Shown here in pieces: positions 1 through 12,562 of a DNA stretch of 64,000 nt; the first letter of the stretch is position 1, and each line of letters opens with the position of its first letter. Under the pieces are notes generated by a model. The model saw only the letters and a program-made list of their open reading frames with translations, was not told the DNA's origin and searched no databases. Position numbers and translations under genes: made by a program. The stretch spans positions 28,773,046-28,837,045 of the forward strand of contig NC_050469.1 in NCBI RefSeq assembly GCF_013373865.1, written 5' to 3'. This stretch comes from Monomorium pharaonis (Eukaryota > Arthropoda > Insecta > Hymenoptera > Formicidae).

Positions 1-446
1 AAGACGCATTTGACCATAATTATAGAACGCCATTAAATAATTTGCCTCAACTAAAGTGATATTTAATTCAAAATATATATGTACGCTATATACAGAAATA
101 GAATACACCAAACTTGCACTCTCTTTTCCTCCTGTACACAAGAGACACGTCCTATCGCAATCGGTTAGGGACCGTGGTTTCACTAATCGCGCCCATTTCA
201 CGCTTCCTTGGCGAACCGCTGAACGACTCAATCGCCCCCTTGGTATTGGCGCATCGCGATAACGCTGCCAATGAGCAAAGATTCACGACGTTAGACACGT
301 GCGTGGAAAGGGCAACACGCACGTGGCACTAAATCCGCGCGCCCTCGTAGCCTCAAGTCCCCGATATAAACGACGTCACTCTTCTCGTTGCTCGGTCGAG
401 GTCGATAGTCGCCGATCGTTAACGGTTGCCCCGCAGGAATAATTAA

Positions 447-1009
447 ATGCCTCCTCCTCTCACGATGGATAAAGACAATGGGCGCCGTGCTAAGATACGG
501 TTACGTCGGCGGCGGGATTACATAGCGGGTAGCTATGCGCCAGTTCCCGCTCTCTTCCCTCCCGTTATCATCGATGCCGATATCGGCGGGTGGCACGCTC
601 GTGATTCGAGATGCCCCCCACGGACCGGTTGCATCGGCACGATCGAGTTAATCCGCGACGGATGTATCGGGCTGTACACGTGTAGATTGGACGCGGGCGC
701 GCCACTCTTTCTCTTTCTCGCTCTCTCTCTCTTTCACGGCAATCGAACAATCGCGCGGATCCGAATACTCTCGCGGGACCGGCAGGAAGAGTCGTTTGTT
801 TTCAGCCATCGAGCCCTTTTTGTGTTTCGCGCTCGAGTTGCGGATCGCAATCAAATCCCCCGTCGAGGACTTTGTCGTTTGACGCCCGTTGACGACCGGC
901 ATCCATTTTCCGTGACTCGCGGACAATCGCAGGCGATGACGGGAACGCGTAGACACTACTACAATCGGCTTCTTTGTATAACTTTCATTACCACACTAAA
1001 AACAGTATG
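447..1009 (+). other. possible first exon (5' UTR or coding) ending at a GTAAGT donor
   Basis: An open frame of 188 codons starts at ATG 447 and runs to 1013. Its 3' end coincides with ATG|GTAAGT (donor GT at 1010-1011), and base composition changes sharply from CpG-rich to AT-rich at the same point, as at an exon-intron edge. A TATA-like GATATAAAC lies at 362-370, about 80 bases before the ATG. The translation is Arg-rich, contains a (CT)n-derived stretch near 720 and resembles nothing I know, so if this is transcribed a 5' UTR exon is likelier than coding. The frame does not continue in phase into the exon candidate at 2204. Confidence 0.18.
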
Positions 1010-1484
1010 GTAAGTAATTTCAAAAAGTACATTGTATTCAAAAACTACTCGAAAACGATTTTTAAAATTACTTTGATCTTTAATACATTCTGTTTTCACG
1101 TTAAATCACGTAATATAAAATATCATTAATACATCATTCGTACAATTATGCACTAAACTTAATTATTTATTTTGTAACATGATCTCCACGTATATGATCT
1201 GTATAGCATATTCTTCTACTCATTGTATAAATATTCTTAAAAATTTCCCTTTTGTATATTTAGTCCGTCATAAAAAATACGTCAACCATATATGAGATTT
1301 TAAAGCAATCTGACGCAAGCTATAAAGATTGTAGAAAAGCAATCATCATTACGATATTACCTTTCCTTTGGAGTAACGAGCGGGAGCATTGAGTGTGAGC
1401 TCTTAAAGGTAATACTAAATCAAACACAACTGTGCTTTATGATACCCTAATAATTAAAGCGAGATTATTAAACGCGTAAGATTC
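1010..1484. other. AT-rich noncoding stretch
   Basis: Intron-like AT-rich DNA with many in-frame stops on both strands. No repeat, RNA or coding signal is visible. Confidence 0.5.
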
Positions 1485-1685
1485 TTAAGTCTGTAATACG
1501 ACCGACGATATCTGGGACAGCAAAAGGAACTCGCACTCGAGTTTCGACTGGCGTAGAATGAGAGTAAATTGCATTTCAACCTCATTGTTCTCTGCCGATT
1601 CACAATGCCGACCGGAAGTCGGTCGGTAATGGGGTCCGCAGAAGAGAGCAGCGCACTTGTCGCAATAAAACTTCTCTCCGGACAC
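1485..1685 (-). CDS. unrecognised Cys/His-rich open frame
   Basis: A 66-codon frame on the minus strand contains the run SGEKFYCDKC followed by further Cys and His residues, spaced C-x4-C-x2-H-x7-H-C from the second Cys. The lead-in resembles the linker of C2H2 zinc fingers, and the later spacing loosely resembles an AN1-type finger (C-x4-C-x2-H-x5-H-x-C). It fits neither family exactly. The listed start is not a convincing initiator and there is no strong acceptor upstream. It may be a chance frame, an exon fragment or a decayed finger. There is no neighbour with a matching frame. Confidence 0.14.
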   Translation of the reverse strand: MSGEKFYCDKCAALFCGPHYRPTSGRHCESAENNEVEMQFTLILRQSKLECEFLLLSQISSVVLQT

Positions 1686-1777
1686 TCCCCTTTGCCTTCC
1701 CCCCTCTCTACTATTTCGCTATGTACCCCGGTCATCTTAACTACCAGACAGGACATTCACACCGAGCAATACGGACG

Positions 1778-1823
1778 GAGATAGATAGATAGATGGAGAA
1801 AGAAAAAGAGAGAGAAAGAGAAG
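1778..1823. repeat. (GATA)4 followed by GA-rich tract
   Basis: Four GATA units pass into an imperfect GA/GAAA tract. Confidence 0.85.
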
Positions 1824-2203
1824 TTCTCCTCTTACGCTTCATCTTACATCCAGCTTGTTCTTCTACGGCTGCTCTACCTCCTTCTATTCTGCGATCATAA
1901 TTTCTCATCTCAGTAATATGCAAACGAGTACTAGTGCTCTTTACTTTCTTCTTTTATTGAAAATCAATAAAACAATCTTTAAAATTTTAATACATTTTGT
2001 CGTAGAAATTTCGTTAAAAATCCTTTAAAATTCAATAATTTTATTAAATTTTTAAGTATTTTTATATTAAATTTGAAATTTAATGAAGCTACATGTAACG
2101 TTTTCGAATTTTTTAACGAATGTATATTGTTACAGTACGGGCCATTCTTACTCTTACATTACTTTTAAGTCTATTTACTGAATAATTGACTGTTCTTTTC
2201 CAG

Positions 2204-2326
2204 ATTTCCTGACAAATAAAGATATTCTGTTAGCAGAGTGGCATTTCAACTGTTCACAGAGCGGACCCCTCATCGGAAACCCTGACCTTTATCCGTGCAT
2301 TCCGAAGCGTCGTCATTCTCGCGATG
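2204..2326 (+). CDS. candidate internal coding exon, 123 nt, phase 1-1
   Basis: The acceptor TGTTCTTTTCCAG ends at 2203 and the donor GATG|GTACGT starts at 2327. Between them one frame is open throughout while the other two hit stops within 15 bases. The exon would enter and leave in phase 1, so it could be skipped without a frameshift. The peptide has a mixed composition (motifs ILLAEWHFNC and GNPDLYPCIP) and ends in a basic stretch. I do not recognise it. The same frame stays open past the donor to a TAA near 2418, so a terminal exon is also possible. No ATG lies in the open part. Confidence 0.28.
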
Positions 2327-3091
2327 GTACGTACAGTATAACGATTATCCTGATCGCGGGATTAAGGGCCGCGGCTTGTCGTGCCGAGGTTGAGCTACGG
2401 CATGATCCTACGGCTTAAAGCCGTTTGTCTGTCGGCGCGGCGGCTGAATTTAATCGTCTGAAACGTACCGCGCTGCTCTCGGGAGCAGCGAGCGCCACTG
2501 GAATCCTTCCTGTCAGATGACGAGACGTTAAACGGTATCCCTGGAGGTATTATACCCCAGTCCCTGGTACGGAAACACGCGAAGGAAGGAGAGGACGAAT
2601 GCGCGCGGAAGACCGAAGACGAAGAGTAACATCTCGTCGCCGCCGCCACTGGTGCTACGAATGTCCCGTGAGTTCAAAACAAACGTCTCCGGGAAGGATG
2701 TCATCAGACAAGACGTGATAAACGTCGTGGCGCGTCTGGAAATATGAGAGTACCACGCGAAACCCGTAAAGTCAGCGAGTAATTTTGATCGCGATGTGAC
2801 GCACAACGACGCGCCGCCCGCTAAAAACGTATCGCATCCTGTTACGTCCGCTCGCCGTGGCGATCGTATCTCGAGATACGTACCTCCTCTCTTTACCATC
2901 CCTTCCTCTCCAAAATGTGCCCACTGTACCGTAAACGTGTCGCGCAAGGTGAATTCCTGCCGCATCGCGCGTTTATGGGGATTACTAATAATATATGTAC
3001 GGAGAAAGCTATACGTGAAACAAAAGCGCAATACCATAATGGAGCCATAAAACGCTTTTAACTGCACCTAACACCTCCGCGTGTTTCCCAG

Positions 3092-3475
3092 CCAACGACG
3101 ATCGACAGCCGCACAAGCCTCGAGGACGATCAAGGCGCTTACGGGAATCCCCCTTTTGGAAACAACTTAGAGTGCGATGATGCTCCTACACTCGCGAGGA
3201 TGACTCAGACGACGGATGTAGGATTCACGTGGCTTCCTGGAGAGATCAACGGATCGTCGGGGGGTTCACGAAAGGATTCGCCCGTAACGTATCACCTGGG
3301 TCATATACGACCATGCATGGGGACATTCTCCAGCGGGTCGCGCGGAACGCCGAGTCGTGTGCGTCGTCGGCACGCAAACAACGAGGAGGAGAAGGTCGAG
3401 GATATGCGCGTGCGACGGCACCTACGCGGCTTAACCTCGCACACGTACGCCGTGGGACGGCCGGGCTTTATTTGA
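3092..3475 (+). CDS. candidate terminal coding exon, 128 codons
   Basis: A pyrimidine-rich acceptor (GCGTGTTTCCCAG) ends at 3091. From 3092 one frame is open for 127 codons to TGA at 3473-3475. The first third is acidic and Asn/Gly-rich (SRTSLEDDQGAYGNPPFGN); the later part turns basic. The region is CpG-rich, where long chance frames are common, and overlapping frames on both strands are also open, so this is weak. The exon candidate at 2204-2326 exits in phase 1 and would enter a different frame here, which ends after about 29 codons. Confidence 0.22.
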   Translation, partial: PTTIDSRTSLEDDQGAYGNPPFGNNLECDDAPTLARMTQTTDVGFTWLPGEINGSSGGSRKDSPVTYHLGHIRPCMGTFSSGSRGTPSRVRRRHANNEEEKVEDMRVRRHLRGLTSHTYAVGRPGFI

Positions 3476-4614
3476 GGAACGTGCCGCGGGAACATCCCGA
3501 GAAGCTTTTCGGGTAAAAATAGCGGAAATTGCATCTCGACGGGGTGGTGGATGAAGCCCAGTCGCCGCGGTCTGTACGTGACAGTCGCGCCGCGCCACCT
3601 CGCACGCGAGAGGGGGAGGGGGGGAGGAAGACAGACTGACACCTTGTGTCTGTATACTGTCGTATATTTGGATGCGATGTTGACTCTTTACAGCTGTTAC
3701 CTACGTACGCGCGGGACGAGACGGTATTTTACCACTCTATCTCCGAACCGAGATAAAACTGGACCCCCCCGACTTCTTTTTGCGCTGCATAAAGCAAAGC
3801 GTAACGAGCAAACATAATACACACGTCAAAAATCTTCATTTAATATATAAAGATGCAAAATAATTACGTTAAAACAGAATTTCTTCCGGAGAATCATAGG
3901 ACAATCTTTCTCTTTCAGAGAATTAAACTTCTAAACCTCTCTAATCTTTGATTCGTTGGAATCAAAGTCATTGGAGATATTTTTTCGTTACAGCTGATAA
4001 GATTAAGTCGAAGAAATTCAAATGTTTTCGTTCGTGAAAGCGACTCGCGCGATTCAGTTATCCTGCAAGACGATTCGAGCCGCTAAGGACCAGGCGTGAA
4101 CTCCCGCACGGTCCTCGCGGAAAGTTTCGAACAAACTCGACAGTGACAACGAGTGCCATCGGAGATTCGTCCTTTCAACGCGCTCGAGTTTTCCACTGAA
4201 TAAATTCAACGTTATCATCGTCAGCGAAACTGCCGGAGGGGTGCGCGAGGGACGCGTTCCCGCTGATTGCTCGCTCGCGCGGGTAGGAATTCAGATTTCT
4301 TAATCCATAATGCATGAATCGTTTAAGGAGCGCTTAGCCGAGGACGTGAACTAATGTAGCGGATTGCCGAGCATCGGGATGAAAATATCGCTCGGTTCGC
4401 GGCGCTTGTTTCTCTTCGCGCGCCTCTCTACGGACCTCGAATGGCAATCCCAGGCTTGGCGCATGATCCAACGAAGACCGGGAAAAAAAGAAATAACGTG
4501 GTGGGCGAGGGGAGCGCACATTGTTGGCCGTGAGATTGCAGCGTCATGGGTCTTGAAACCGCTCGTAAAATTGCGAATGACCAGGGAGAGTGTCGACGAG
4601 AATGCGGGGAAGAG
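3476..4614. other. noncoding, mixed composition
   Basis: A CpG-rich stretch with short overlapping frames (to about 3820) is followed by AT-rich DNA and another CpG-rich patch from about 4020. A fair acceptor (TCTTTCTCTTTCAG, ending near 3918) is followed by stops in all frames within 12 codons. No gene is supported. Confidence 0.4.
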
Positions 4615-4635
4615 GGAGAGAGAGAGAGAGAGAGA
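4615..4635. repeat. (GA)n microsatellite
   Basis: About ten GA units. Overlapping frames read as Arg-Glu or Ser-Leu runs and are repeat artefacts. Confidence 0.9.
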
Positions 4636-4893
4636 AGCCCGACGTATCTATTGGATAGGCAAGATCGATGCCAGTCCGAGCAGGACATTCCCTTCGTGTA
4701 CCTGGGGATACACGTGAATTCTCCTTCCAGCTCTCTCGAGCGTGTGTGCGTGCATGCACGCGTGCGTATGTGAGTAGATGCCTCCCACGCGTACGGATAA
4801 TGGTACATCCGCGTATCTTGCCGCGAGTACAAGTCGATACCCAGCGTCGGTACTCGAGCGAACGTAATCGCGTTGTGTAAACGATTTTCTGCT

Positions 4894-4975
4894 CAATGTG
4901 TTCGCTGGTATTGCCGGACACGCGTTTCGCGTGTGGTTACTAGACGCGTGCGAGGCCTCGTCTTTATCGGGTTTC
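4894..4975. repeat. diverged direct repeat, copy 1
   Basis: It begins CAATGTGTT and shares an ordered series of blocks with 5609-5690: CAATGTGTT, TGGT.TTG, CCGG, CGCGTG, GGTT.C.AGA and TCTTTAT. Small gaps lie between the blocks. It is either an old segmental duplication or two fragments of one dispersed element. Confidence 0.4.
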
Positions 4976-5608
4976 AAAAGAAACACGGCTGTCGATCGTA
5001 AAGGATATTGAGTGCTCGATGCTTTTTAAGGGATAGCTTTATCGTCATTTAACCTCTGGCTTCTCTACTGCGCTATACTATAAACGAAAATTAATCTATT
5101 GGAAATACGCTCTCTTGAACTCAAACTAAAAACAATCAAATAATGTTTTTAAAAATGTATGTATTTTATTTTGTATATAATAAAAAATTTTTTCAATCAA
5201 AACAAAGATTATATTCTACGGAAATAATGTTTCCTAAAGTTAATCAATTAAAAAATCATCATCATTTCTCGATGTAAATAATTAAAAGGAATGAATATAA
5301 AGTACCTAATATTAAAATAAAATACTTGTACACTTTATTACAACTATTTTTATGTTAACCTCAACAAAGAGCGATCCACATCTGATACAACATGACCGGT
5401 AAATTGTTGTGCAATTTTCTGCACGCGCGCGATATCTTTCCGCGATATCTTGAAATTTCCGTATATCTCGCGCGCGAATGTAAATGAACGGATTCTCATT
5501 ATAAAAATGTACCACCCTCTCGAATACGAACTGCGTCGAAATAACGGGACTATCTTCAAAACAGACATGTAATTCTCGTATCTAAACCGCGCCAGCCAGC
5601 TTCATGTT
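4976..5608. other. AT-rich noncoding spacer
   Basis: Lies between the two repeat copies. Mostly AT-rich, with a short CGCG-containing patch near 5420-5480. No coding signal is visible. Confidence 0.45.
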
Positions 5609-5690
5609 CAATGTGTTAAGTGGTCTTGTCCGGCATGTTTCTCGCGTGGTTGCCAGATACCGTCGACAATCATCTTTATTAGCGTATTCG
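5609..5690. repeat. diverged direct repeat, copy 2
   Basis: Partner of 4894-4975 in the same orientation, about 715 bases downstream, with the shared blocks in the same order. Confidence 0.4.
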
Positions 5691-6867
5691 AGGTGAAAGA
5701 CACCGAACAGCAAAAATTTCTTGAAAGAGGGAACGCGTCGATATTCTAATTACACAATACGAGTCGCGTGAGAAGCCGCCGTTAAACGCTCGCACGCGGA
5801 ATCTCTTTCGTGGCGAACTATCGTAAACACGAATACGTTCATCATTTTCACGCGCGTGTGCGTAATTACGTTCGTGTAGACAAGCGCGAGGCTTTGCTCC
5901 CTTTTCTGTAGTATTACTATCAGGCAGACGGATCGTATTGATTACGATAGCTTAATACTAGGCATTATTTATAATATGTCCTGAGAAATGTCAACAATCA
6001 CATATTCAAGATTATTCTAATCAAATAATGGTAATAAGACATAGGGAGAGGATATTATAATAAAAATTACAAAAACTTTCTGTTCCTGGAATGTAATTAC
6101 TTATATTAACGTAAATTATACTATTTTTAGTGTAAAACATATTTTGTACAAATATTTTAAAGACATATTTTATAAATAACTGTGGCAGAGTTATTCGAAT
6201 ATTTTAATAAGTAACATAAAACAATTCAATTCCACTAAAATGAAAAAAAAAGTTACAACCTGAGTGGAGACATTTTTTACAAATTGTTTTATTGCGTTTT
6301 CAATAAAAGCAATATTAATGTAGCAATTTTTTGAAATTAAAAATTGCCTGTAACATATGTGCTGTTATACGTTAATTTTTGTATATTTATATAACATACT
6401 TAAAAATATTTATATAAATTTTTGCAATATAGATTGCAACACTTTATTGATGTCAAAAATACAATTAATTTTCATGATAAATCAAATACGGTATTCTGCT
6501 CCTTTACAATAAAATGTTGCAAATAAAATCATATTTTTAAATATAATTTCTATTACAATATTTCTCCGTACAATCTTTAAAATTGCATTACTTTGTTTAC
6601 ATTAATTACTTTTAATTTAATCGGAGTGGGTACTCCGAGTAAGGAAAAGGTACAAATCTGAAAATTAGCCGTCCTATCGGGTTTATCTCCGGATATACGA
6701 CCGTGACGAGGACGATGCCTGTAAGGATCGTTTCGGTCCCTCGTACGGGAGATCCACGAGCTTTGCGCCGTTTTTCGCCTCATCGGAGAGGAAAAAAGTC
6801 GTATAGGCGGCTGTGTCCCGAGCGCGTTCCACACGGAGTAATTTCGCTAATGGTCTTGAATTGCGAT
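5691..6867. other. AT-rich noncoding, then CpG-rich patch
   Basis: Very AT-rich from about 5950 to 6600, then CpG-rich. Short overlapping frames only. Confidence 0.45.
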
Positions 6868-6887
6868 GGCGCGGCGCGGCGCGGCGC
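6868..6887. repeat. (GCGGC)n tandem repeat
   Basis: About four copies of a pure G+C pentamer, followed by diverged GCGTC units. Confidence 0.8.
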
Positions 6888-9800
6888 GTCGCGTCGGCTC
6901 GCTCCCTGCTCGTTCGACCCCGGGTCCACCGCCGGACTCCAGCGGCGGTAGAGGTAATTCGCCGCTGGAAATTCGGAAATTAAATTGGTACCTACGAGGA
7001 GGCTCCTTTTAATGCGCGTAATTACGTGATTACGTCGTGGAGGGGTTCGAAACGGTTTGAACTCGGCGGCTCGCATTAAAGTATATCGCCACGGTGTCGG
7101 GCGGGATGAAGAAGGAGAGAGATGCACGCAGAGGGACAGGCACACGGAGAGAAAGAGGGCTCATAAATTTGTGTGAGTGAGTTATAACAAGAGGAAACAC
7201 GGCTTATGCGTTATGAAAACAGGACGTGAACGCTGCGCCGGTCGAGCCAATCATAAACGATTTTTAAATCTGATGCAAATATACACACTTAAGATACAGT
7301 TTTTGTTATATCTTTCATAAGGAAACGATTGCTCAATAAAAATTGCACGAGTCTTAGAAACAGGTCAAATGTACTTTTATGCAGCAATTTCGTTTGAAGA
7401 GTGAAAATAATTTTGTGTGCGATACACGTAACGTTTTCAATAATTTAAAAAATTGGTTCTGGATTGCTAAAAACTACTAAATAAATTTTACGTAAAAATG
7501 TTTTTATGTAGCTGTTGTCAAAATAAATTAAATAGCACATGATACAAAATTGTTAAGTATTTATTTCCAATTTTTCTTCAAAACATATTGAAAATTTTAA
7601 GATTGTTTAGCAAATTGCCAGAACTTGATCAACCGTATCAAAACTTATAAAAATAGGACTGCTAGTTTCACAAAAGTAATTAGCTGAACAATTGGTTAAA
7701 AACAACGAATGCTTTTGGTGATTAATTCACCCTGTAGTCGAAATGTAACTAATGGATAGTAGCACAAGAAACTGTTGCCTATCAACTAGAAAGTATGTCG
7801 TAAAATTTGCACACTCTTGAACTCTTGAGCGTCTGCAGATATCCGCGAGTAATGTCTGGGGCACGTGCGCATCAGATTTTCAAGTACGACGCGTACGTTC
7901 TACGAAGGAGTCCTCACGTCACCACAATGCTGACATTCATTTGTTTTTAGCACATCATCTGCGCTGGAATCGGAGCGATAAATTGACGACGTGCGTCTGG
8001 ACGGCTGTCGAGGAACGGCGCAATTAATTGCTCAGTCTGTGCGGCACTTAACGAGTAACTCTCGCATAATATTAGCCATTAATTGCAACATTTGTTTTGT
8101 TAATCAGCGTGCTATCCGTTTAACGATTTACGCGCGATACGTTACGCCGCACCGCGTACGATTAGCGTCACGGTATATGCAGTGGCACGCAATCAATTAC
8201 ATTCCTGGTTAAACTAACACAGACGGATATTTCTTTTAATTAGGCGAGAACATTTATGCCTTCACGGTGCGAGATTAACATGTTGCGCCATCGCTACACC
8301 TTATGGCTTTCGAGGGAAAGTCATGCTTGAAGGACCTTTATGACGCGTAGACCTGAGTGAGTTCATCGGCTCCTGAGTTAGTTCGATCCGAGAAGGAGGA
8401 AGAGGAACATTATTAAAAGATCTAATATCGTAATTTTACGCTTTGGTAAGACTTTTTACTTTTACTAAATGTATCTCGAGAAAAATAATTTTAGACATGT
8501 TTGCATACACACAAGACATTTAGGGGGAAATGACAAAATGAATTTTCAACTTAAGAAGAATGAAAATAAGTGATGTATGGGTACTGAGCGTACAGTGGCA
8601 AAGAATTGTCATTTACGACGAGAATATATGAATGCCGAAGTGACTGCATAGGAGACGTCGGGCGATATTATCACGCGGCGTCCATAATGATAAATCCTAA
8701 CGATGTATTTTGACTTCTGGTACCGCCCATCATAAGCTGGAAAATATAATGCCGCGTGATTTACAATTCGGGTAACTGGCCAAGTTATCTCTTTCTTTCT
8801 TTCTCTTTCCGTCCCGGCGAGCAGTCTATTACTGTCAATGAAACGCAAACACTGGCGCGAGATACATCCCGGCCGCGCAGCGAGGCAGAAAATCCGGAGA
8901 CGGGTAACTCGCAATAAGAAATGCCATAAACTTTCATTTCCTTCCTCGGACGTCACTGTGTTGCGCCATTGTGTTATGTCGTCGCGTGTCGCTGTGACTT
9001 TTCGCATCCGTGTTAGAAAAACAAAGAGACGGCCCCAACGGATAGAGAGGGAAAATTTCGAGTCGCCGGTGCGCCTCTCCGACTAATTCTCGCGTCGTAC
9101 GGAAACGGAGCACCGCGACAAGTAAATAAGTAACGCGTACATGGTTTTGTAATTACTATTTATAACGGAAGTACGCCTTCGACTTTTTACCCTGACGATC
9201 GAATGGGAGACCGACGAGAGCTAAAGGGATAGTATATCTTCGCGCGCACTAGAACGGACACTTAGTTGTCACCGGCAGAAATAGTATGGAGGCTTTTATG
9301 ACGCTCATGACGAGGTGGAGGAGTGTGAGGGGGCGTATGAGGCAAAAGGAGAATTATTTCCTGTCTCATTCTCCATTCGGCGACTTGGAGGAACCGCGCC
9401 ACGTCACGTGGTCGACCCATTCGTCGACGTTTTGTCGATCTTTATCTTCGAGATATTATCAATGACGGTGTCTATAATTTAATCTAATTAATCACACCGC
9501 CGCGATATTGTTCATACGCCGTGGTATTGAATTCGCGTGAGCGTGGTGGATTAAAATTACCTTGTCGCATATTTAACTGAATCAGATTCGAGGCGCTTAC
9601 TTTAATCCCCGTATAAGATACATTGTAGGTGTCTGATTATATTCGTTATACCGCAAGCGCCATTTATTGCGGCGCTGTCCGATTGCGCTATGGCATTACA
9701 GATTCGTTTAACTGTACCTGCCCCGGGGACTTCCCGGCTGATTCCTATTGTGTTACGCTATTGCCTTACTAATAAACTAGACATAAATTTCCTCCGATAA

Positions 9801-10026
9801 TGCTTGATAAAATATTAGTAAATCTCCCGACGGTGCGTGCGGCACGTTTAAAGAAATAATTCCCTGCAAAGAGAAAATGCAAGTAGCCCGGGGGGTAAAA
9901 CGTAAGAGAACAGATTTCCGCACTCTCACACACATATAGTTCTAAAAGATCAGTATCTCAAATATCAATCTTTCGATTACGCGAATAATGATGAATGACG
10001 AATCGCCTGAAAGTACGAAACAATTT
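6888..10026. other. noncoding, alternating composition
   Basis: CpG-rich to about 7240, AT-rich 7260-7800, mixed afterwards. A fair acceptor at 7950 (TTTGTTTTTAG) is followed by stops in all frames within 24 codons. No gene, RNA or element is recognised. Confidence 0.4.
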
Positions 10027-10587
10027 TCATTTATTCCCCAGCGCTCGGAGCCAATTGGTGCGCGAAGAGACGCGTTTCAATATGACCCGTTTTTTACTCA
10101 ATGCTCGTTCGACTGCCACATAACAATGCAGTTCGTGGTTAATAGATACGTTTATCAGCATCCGCGCACGGCGCGCGAGGCAAATACATAGTGCTCTCGT
10201 ATTTCTCCCGTACGAGTACGAGCCTCGTTTTCTGTTTTCCTCCCCGGCAATGGCGAAACTCCGGCGATGGTTCTCTCGTCCGTGCGAAGCGACGGGGTGA
10301 GAAAGGGAGCAAAACGAGCAGCGCGCTTGAGTTATGACGGTCGTGGCCCGAAAATATTTTGCGAGCTTTATAATCCTCGGGAGCGTTTCGTCGGGACGAA
10401 AGATGTCTACATATAAATACGAAGCACCGTGGTGTATATAAATATATAAATGCGGACGCGAAGGGAGCGAGCTACCGCGAAAAATGTCTCGATGGACGTG
10501 ATATTCCCCTCTCGCCGCCCCTAAACGTCGTCTTTCAGATAGCCCGGGAGCGCATTTATATGCAGAGTGCACTTTCCGAATATGCAT
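10027..10587 (-). CDS. longest open frame in the window; probably chance
   Basis: From ATG at 10587 the minus strand is open for 186 codons to TGA at 10027. A frame of this length is expected about once by chance in 64 kb at this composition. The translation is Arg/His/Tyr-rich, contains a low-complexity TATATAAATA-derived stretch (YIYIHH) and shows no signal peptide, membrane segment or known motif. It is listed because of its length only. Confidence 0.12.
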   Translation of the reverse strand: MHIRKVHSAYKCAPGLSERRRLGAARGEYHVHRDIFRGSSLPSRPHLYIYIHHGASYLYVDIFRPDETLPRIIKLAKYFRATTVITQARCSFCSLSHPVASHGRENHRRSFAIAGEENRKRGSYSYGRNTRALCICLARRARMLINVSINHELHCYVAVERALSKKRVILKRVSSRTNWLRALGNK

Positions 10588-11226
10588 AAACCTCACGAGA
10601 GAGAGCAGAGGGCAGCCACGTAGATACTAGGAATTCTCGCGCGATGTGCCCCGTTTGTAAAGTTGACGGTGCCGCTTAAAGGCGAGTGGAAAAATTGATA
10701 TTCAATATACATATATACTTTTTATACATATATTCCGCCATACCTATTTGACGAAAAATTATTGTTACTCTCTCGATCGACGACACGTCGCGTCGTGCGC
10801 AAATTTTTTATTGTCCCGCGCATCATTTAATCTTCTGTGTACTGTGCTGTTCGTCATTAAAAAAACAGCGAGCTTACTCGATAATGAAGAAGAATGCTGT
10901 GATTTAGCAGAACGCGCGTGGTCATTTCCATTTTCCGCGATATTTATTTAACGACAGTCGCGAGTTTTTAATGCAGAGTAATTGCGTTACGTCGGTTGAG
11001 CGAATATACGTACCCCGGACATAATTGAAATTTATTTACGTGTAATTGAATAACCAATTCTATTAGCTCGCCTCGCATGGCTCTGTAATAGCACGTTTTA
11101 CTATTTAGTGATTTATCCCTAATATCTTGCAAAGTAACTTGTGCAATCACGGTGATGAAAGGATTATCTATAGTTATAAATATATTAATCGAACAATTAA
11201 TATCTAAAAAAAAAACCAAGTCTACA

Positions 11227-11384
11227 CTGACAGAAAAGGATATCTGATTCAAATAATTATTTGAATAGTACTAACAACAAATTTTATAAGAAAATAAATA
11301 ATATTTATTCAAATAAGTAATATTTTTTATAATGTAGATACTATTCAAATAACTATTTATTTAAATCAAGTATTCTTTTATCAG
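11227..11384. mobile_element. MITE-like imperfect inverted repeat, about 158 bp
   Basis: The left arm (11227-11271) begins CTGACAGAAAAGGATATC. The right arm (11338-11384), read on the minus strand, begins CTGATAAAAGAATACTTG and continues with a matching TTATTTGAATAGTA block. The left arm contains a perfect 20-base palindrome at 11247-11266 (half-site ATTCAAATAA). The AT-rich centre carries a third ATTCAAATAA-type copy. Size, AT content and terminal inverted repeats suit a nonautonomous DNA element or a large hairpin. I see no clear target-site duplication and no transposase. Confidence 0.4.
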
Positions 11385-11414
11385 ATGTATATATATTTTG
11401 AGTTGACATTTTAG

Positions 11415-11605
11415 GAATTTCTATGCAATTTCATCATTTTCACAAGTTTAGTTTGCACTACTGCAGGTGTATTTTTGCAGCGTGTGCAAAAATCTGAAAA
11501 AAATATATAAATCTAATTTTATCATTACTTTTTTTTACAGAAAGATCCTTCCAAGTTAGTCCAGGTACAAGTTATCCAACACGATCTGATATTCCTTGCC
11601 TTTAG
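11415..11605 (+). CDS. candidate two-exon coding end with a 74-nt intron
   Basis: Exon 11415-11466 follows ATTTTAG and ends CTGCAG|GTGTAT. The 74-nt intron ends in a very strong acceptor (TTACTTTTTTTTACAG, 11540). Splicing joins open frames in phase: a hydrophobic segment (FLCNFIIFTSLVC) followed by RSFQVSPGTSYPTRSDIPCL and TAG at 11603-11605. Without splicing neither half continues. There is no initiator in the first piece, so an upstream exon would be needed. The donor is only fair and no AATAAA follows closely. It lies just downstream of the MITE-like element. Confidence 0.22.
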
Positions 11606-12176
11606 GTGCTAAAACGACAGCTAGTTTTTATCATGTCAGTTCAGACGATAATTAACGTTCGTGTAACACCTTGTAGCCAACGATTGCAATTTATGGCGAT
11701 CGCGCTCGCGTATGTCTTAACTGGATGTTACTATCGTACCTTCGGTTGATTTACTTCTCAAATTATCCGACCGACCCGTGAAATATTACACGTCTAAACC
11801 CTTATCGCAACAAGGTACACTTCCGATTTAAGGTTGAATGCATTAAACGAAAAGACGCTTCGAAAATTATCGCTCTTCCCGAGACGCGATAATTCCGAAT
11901 ATTCCGAAAGATATCGAACGGGAACGCGCGAAATGGCTGTAATTTGATTTAACACAAAGACCTGGGCATCGTCGACGGGTACACGATCGCTCTGCATTAG
12001 TTTGTGGAATCGGCCTCCGACGAAATTGGACATAATCACTACCGCCCGGCAGTTAAATCGATCCTTTCGTGAGAATGAGCATCTTTAAAAACCTTGGCGT
12101 TCTCATAAAATTATAGGGTTTCTCTCAGGCGGGTCCCTTAATATTCTATCGCCGGATAGCTGGGCTATCTCCCGCC
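11606..12176. other. noncoding
   Basis: Mixed composition with no supported feature. An 81-codon minus-strand frame at 11794-12039 has no supporting signal. Confidence 0.4.
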
Positions 12177-12203
12177 GTCGTCGTCGTCGTCGTCGTCATC
12201 ATC
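12177..12203. repeat. (GTC)7(ATC)2 trinucleotide repeat
   Basis: Trinucleotide microsatellite. A plus-strand frame reads it as poly-Ser and continues open to about 12423, but nothing else supports coding. Confidence 0.9.
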
Positions 12204-12470
12204 ATTATGTCATGTGCCTAAAAATTTCTCGAATCAACATATATTTGCATACATTCAAAAGGGAAGCAGCCCGGACCAGCGTCGTTTTAAAAGGCGCGTC
12301 TTTAATTTATTTTCTCGCCGTGCCCTACCTACGGCGGCGCACACGTTCGTGGCCCGAAACTGGAATGAAATCAGGAACATGTTCAACAATGTGCGCGGGA
12401 ACAGGATTTATCGCTCCACGTAGGAAAGCCGGTTCGCGAGAGTGACACACGTTTCGTTCCTCCCTGGCAG

Positions 12471-12530
12471 GCGTATTCGTCTTTTCGTGAATTTATTCCG
12501 TAGTTTACCACGCGGTCGAGCGTGCGAGGG

Positions 12531-12562
<32 letters not shown>
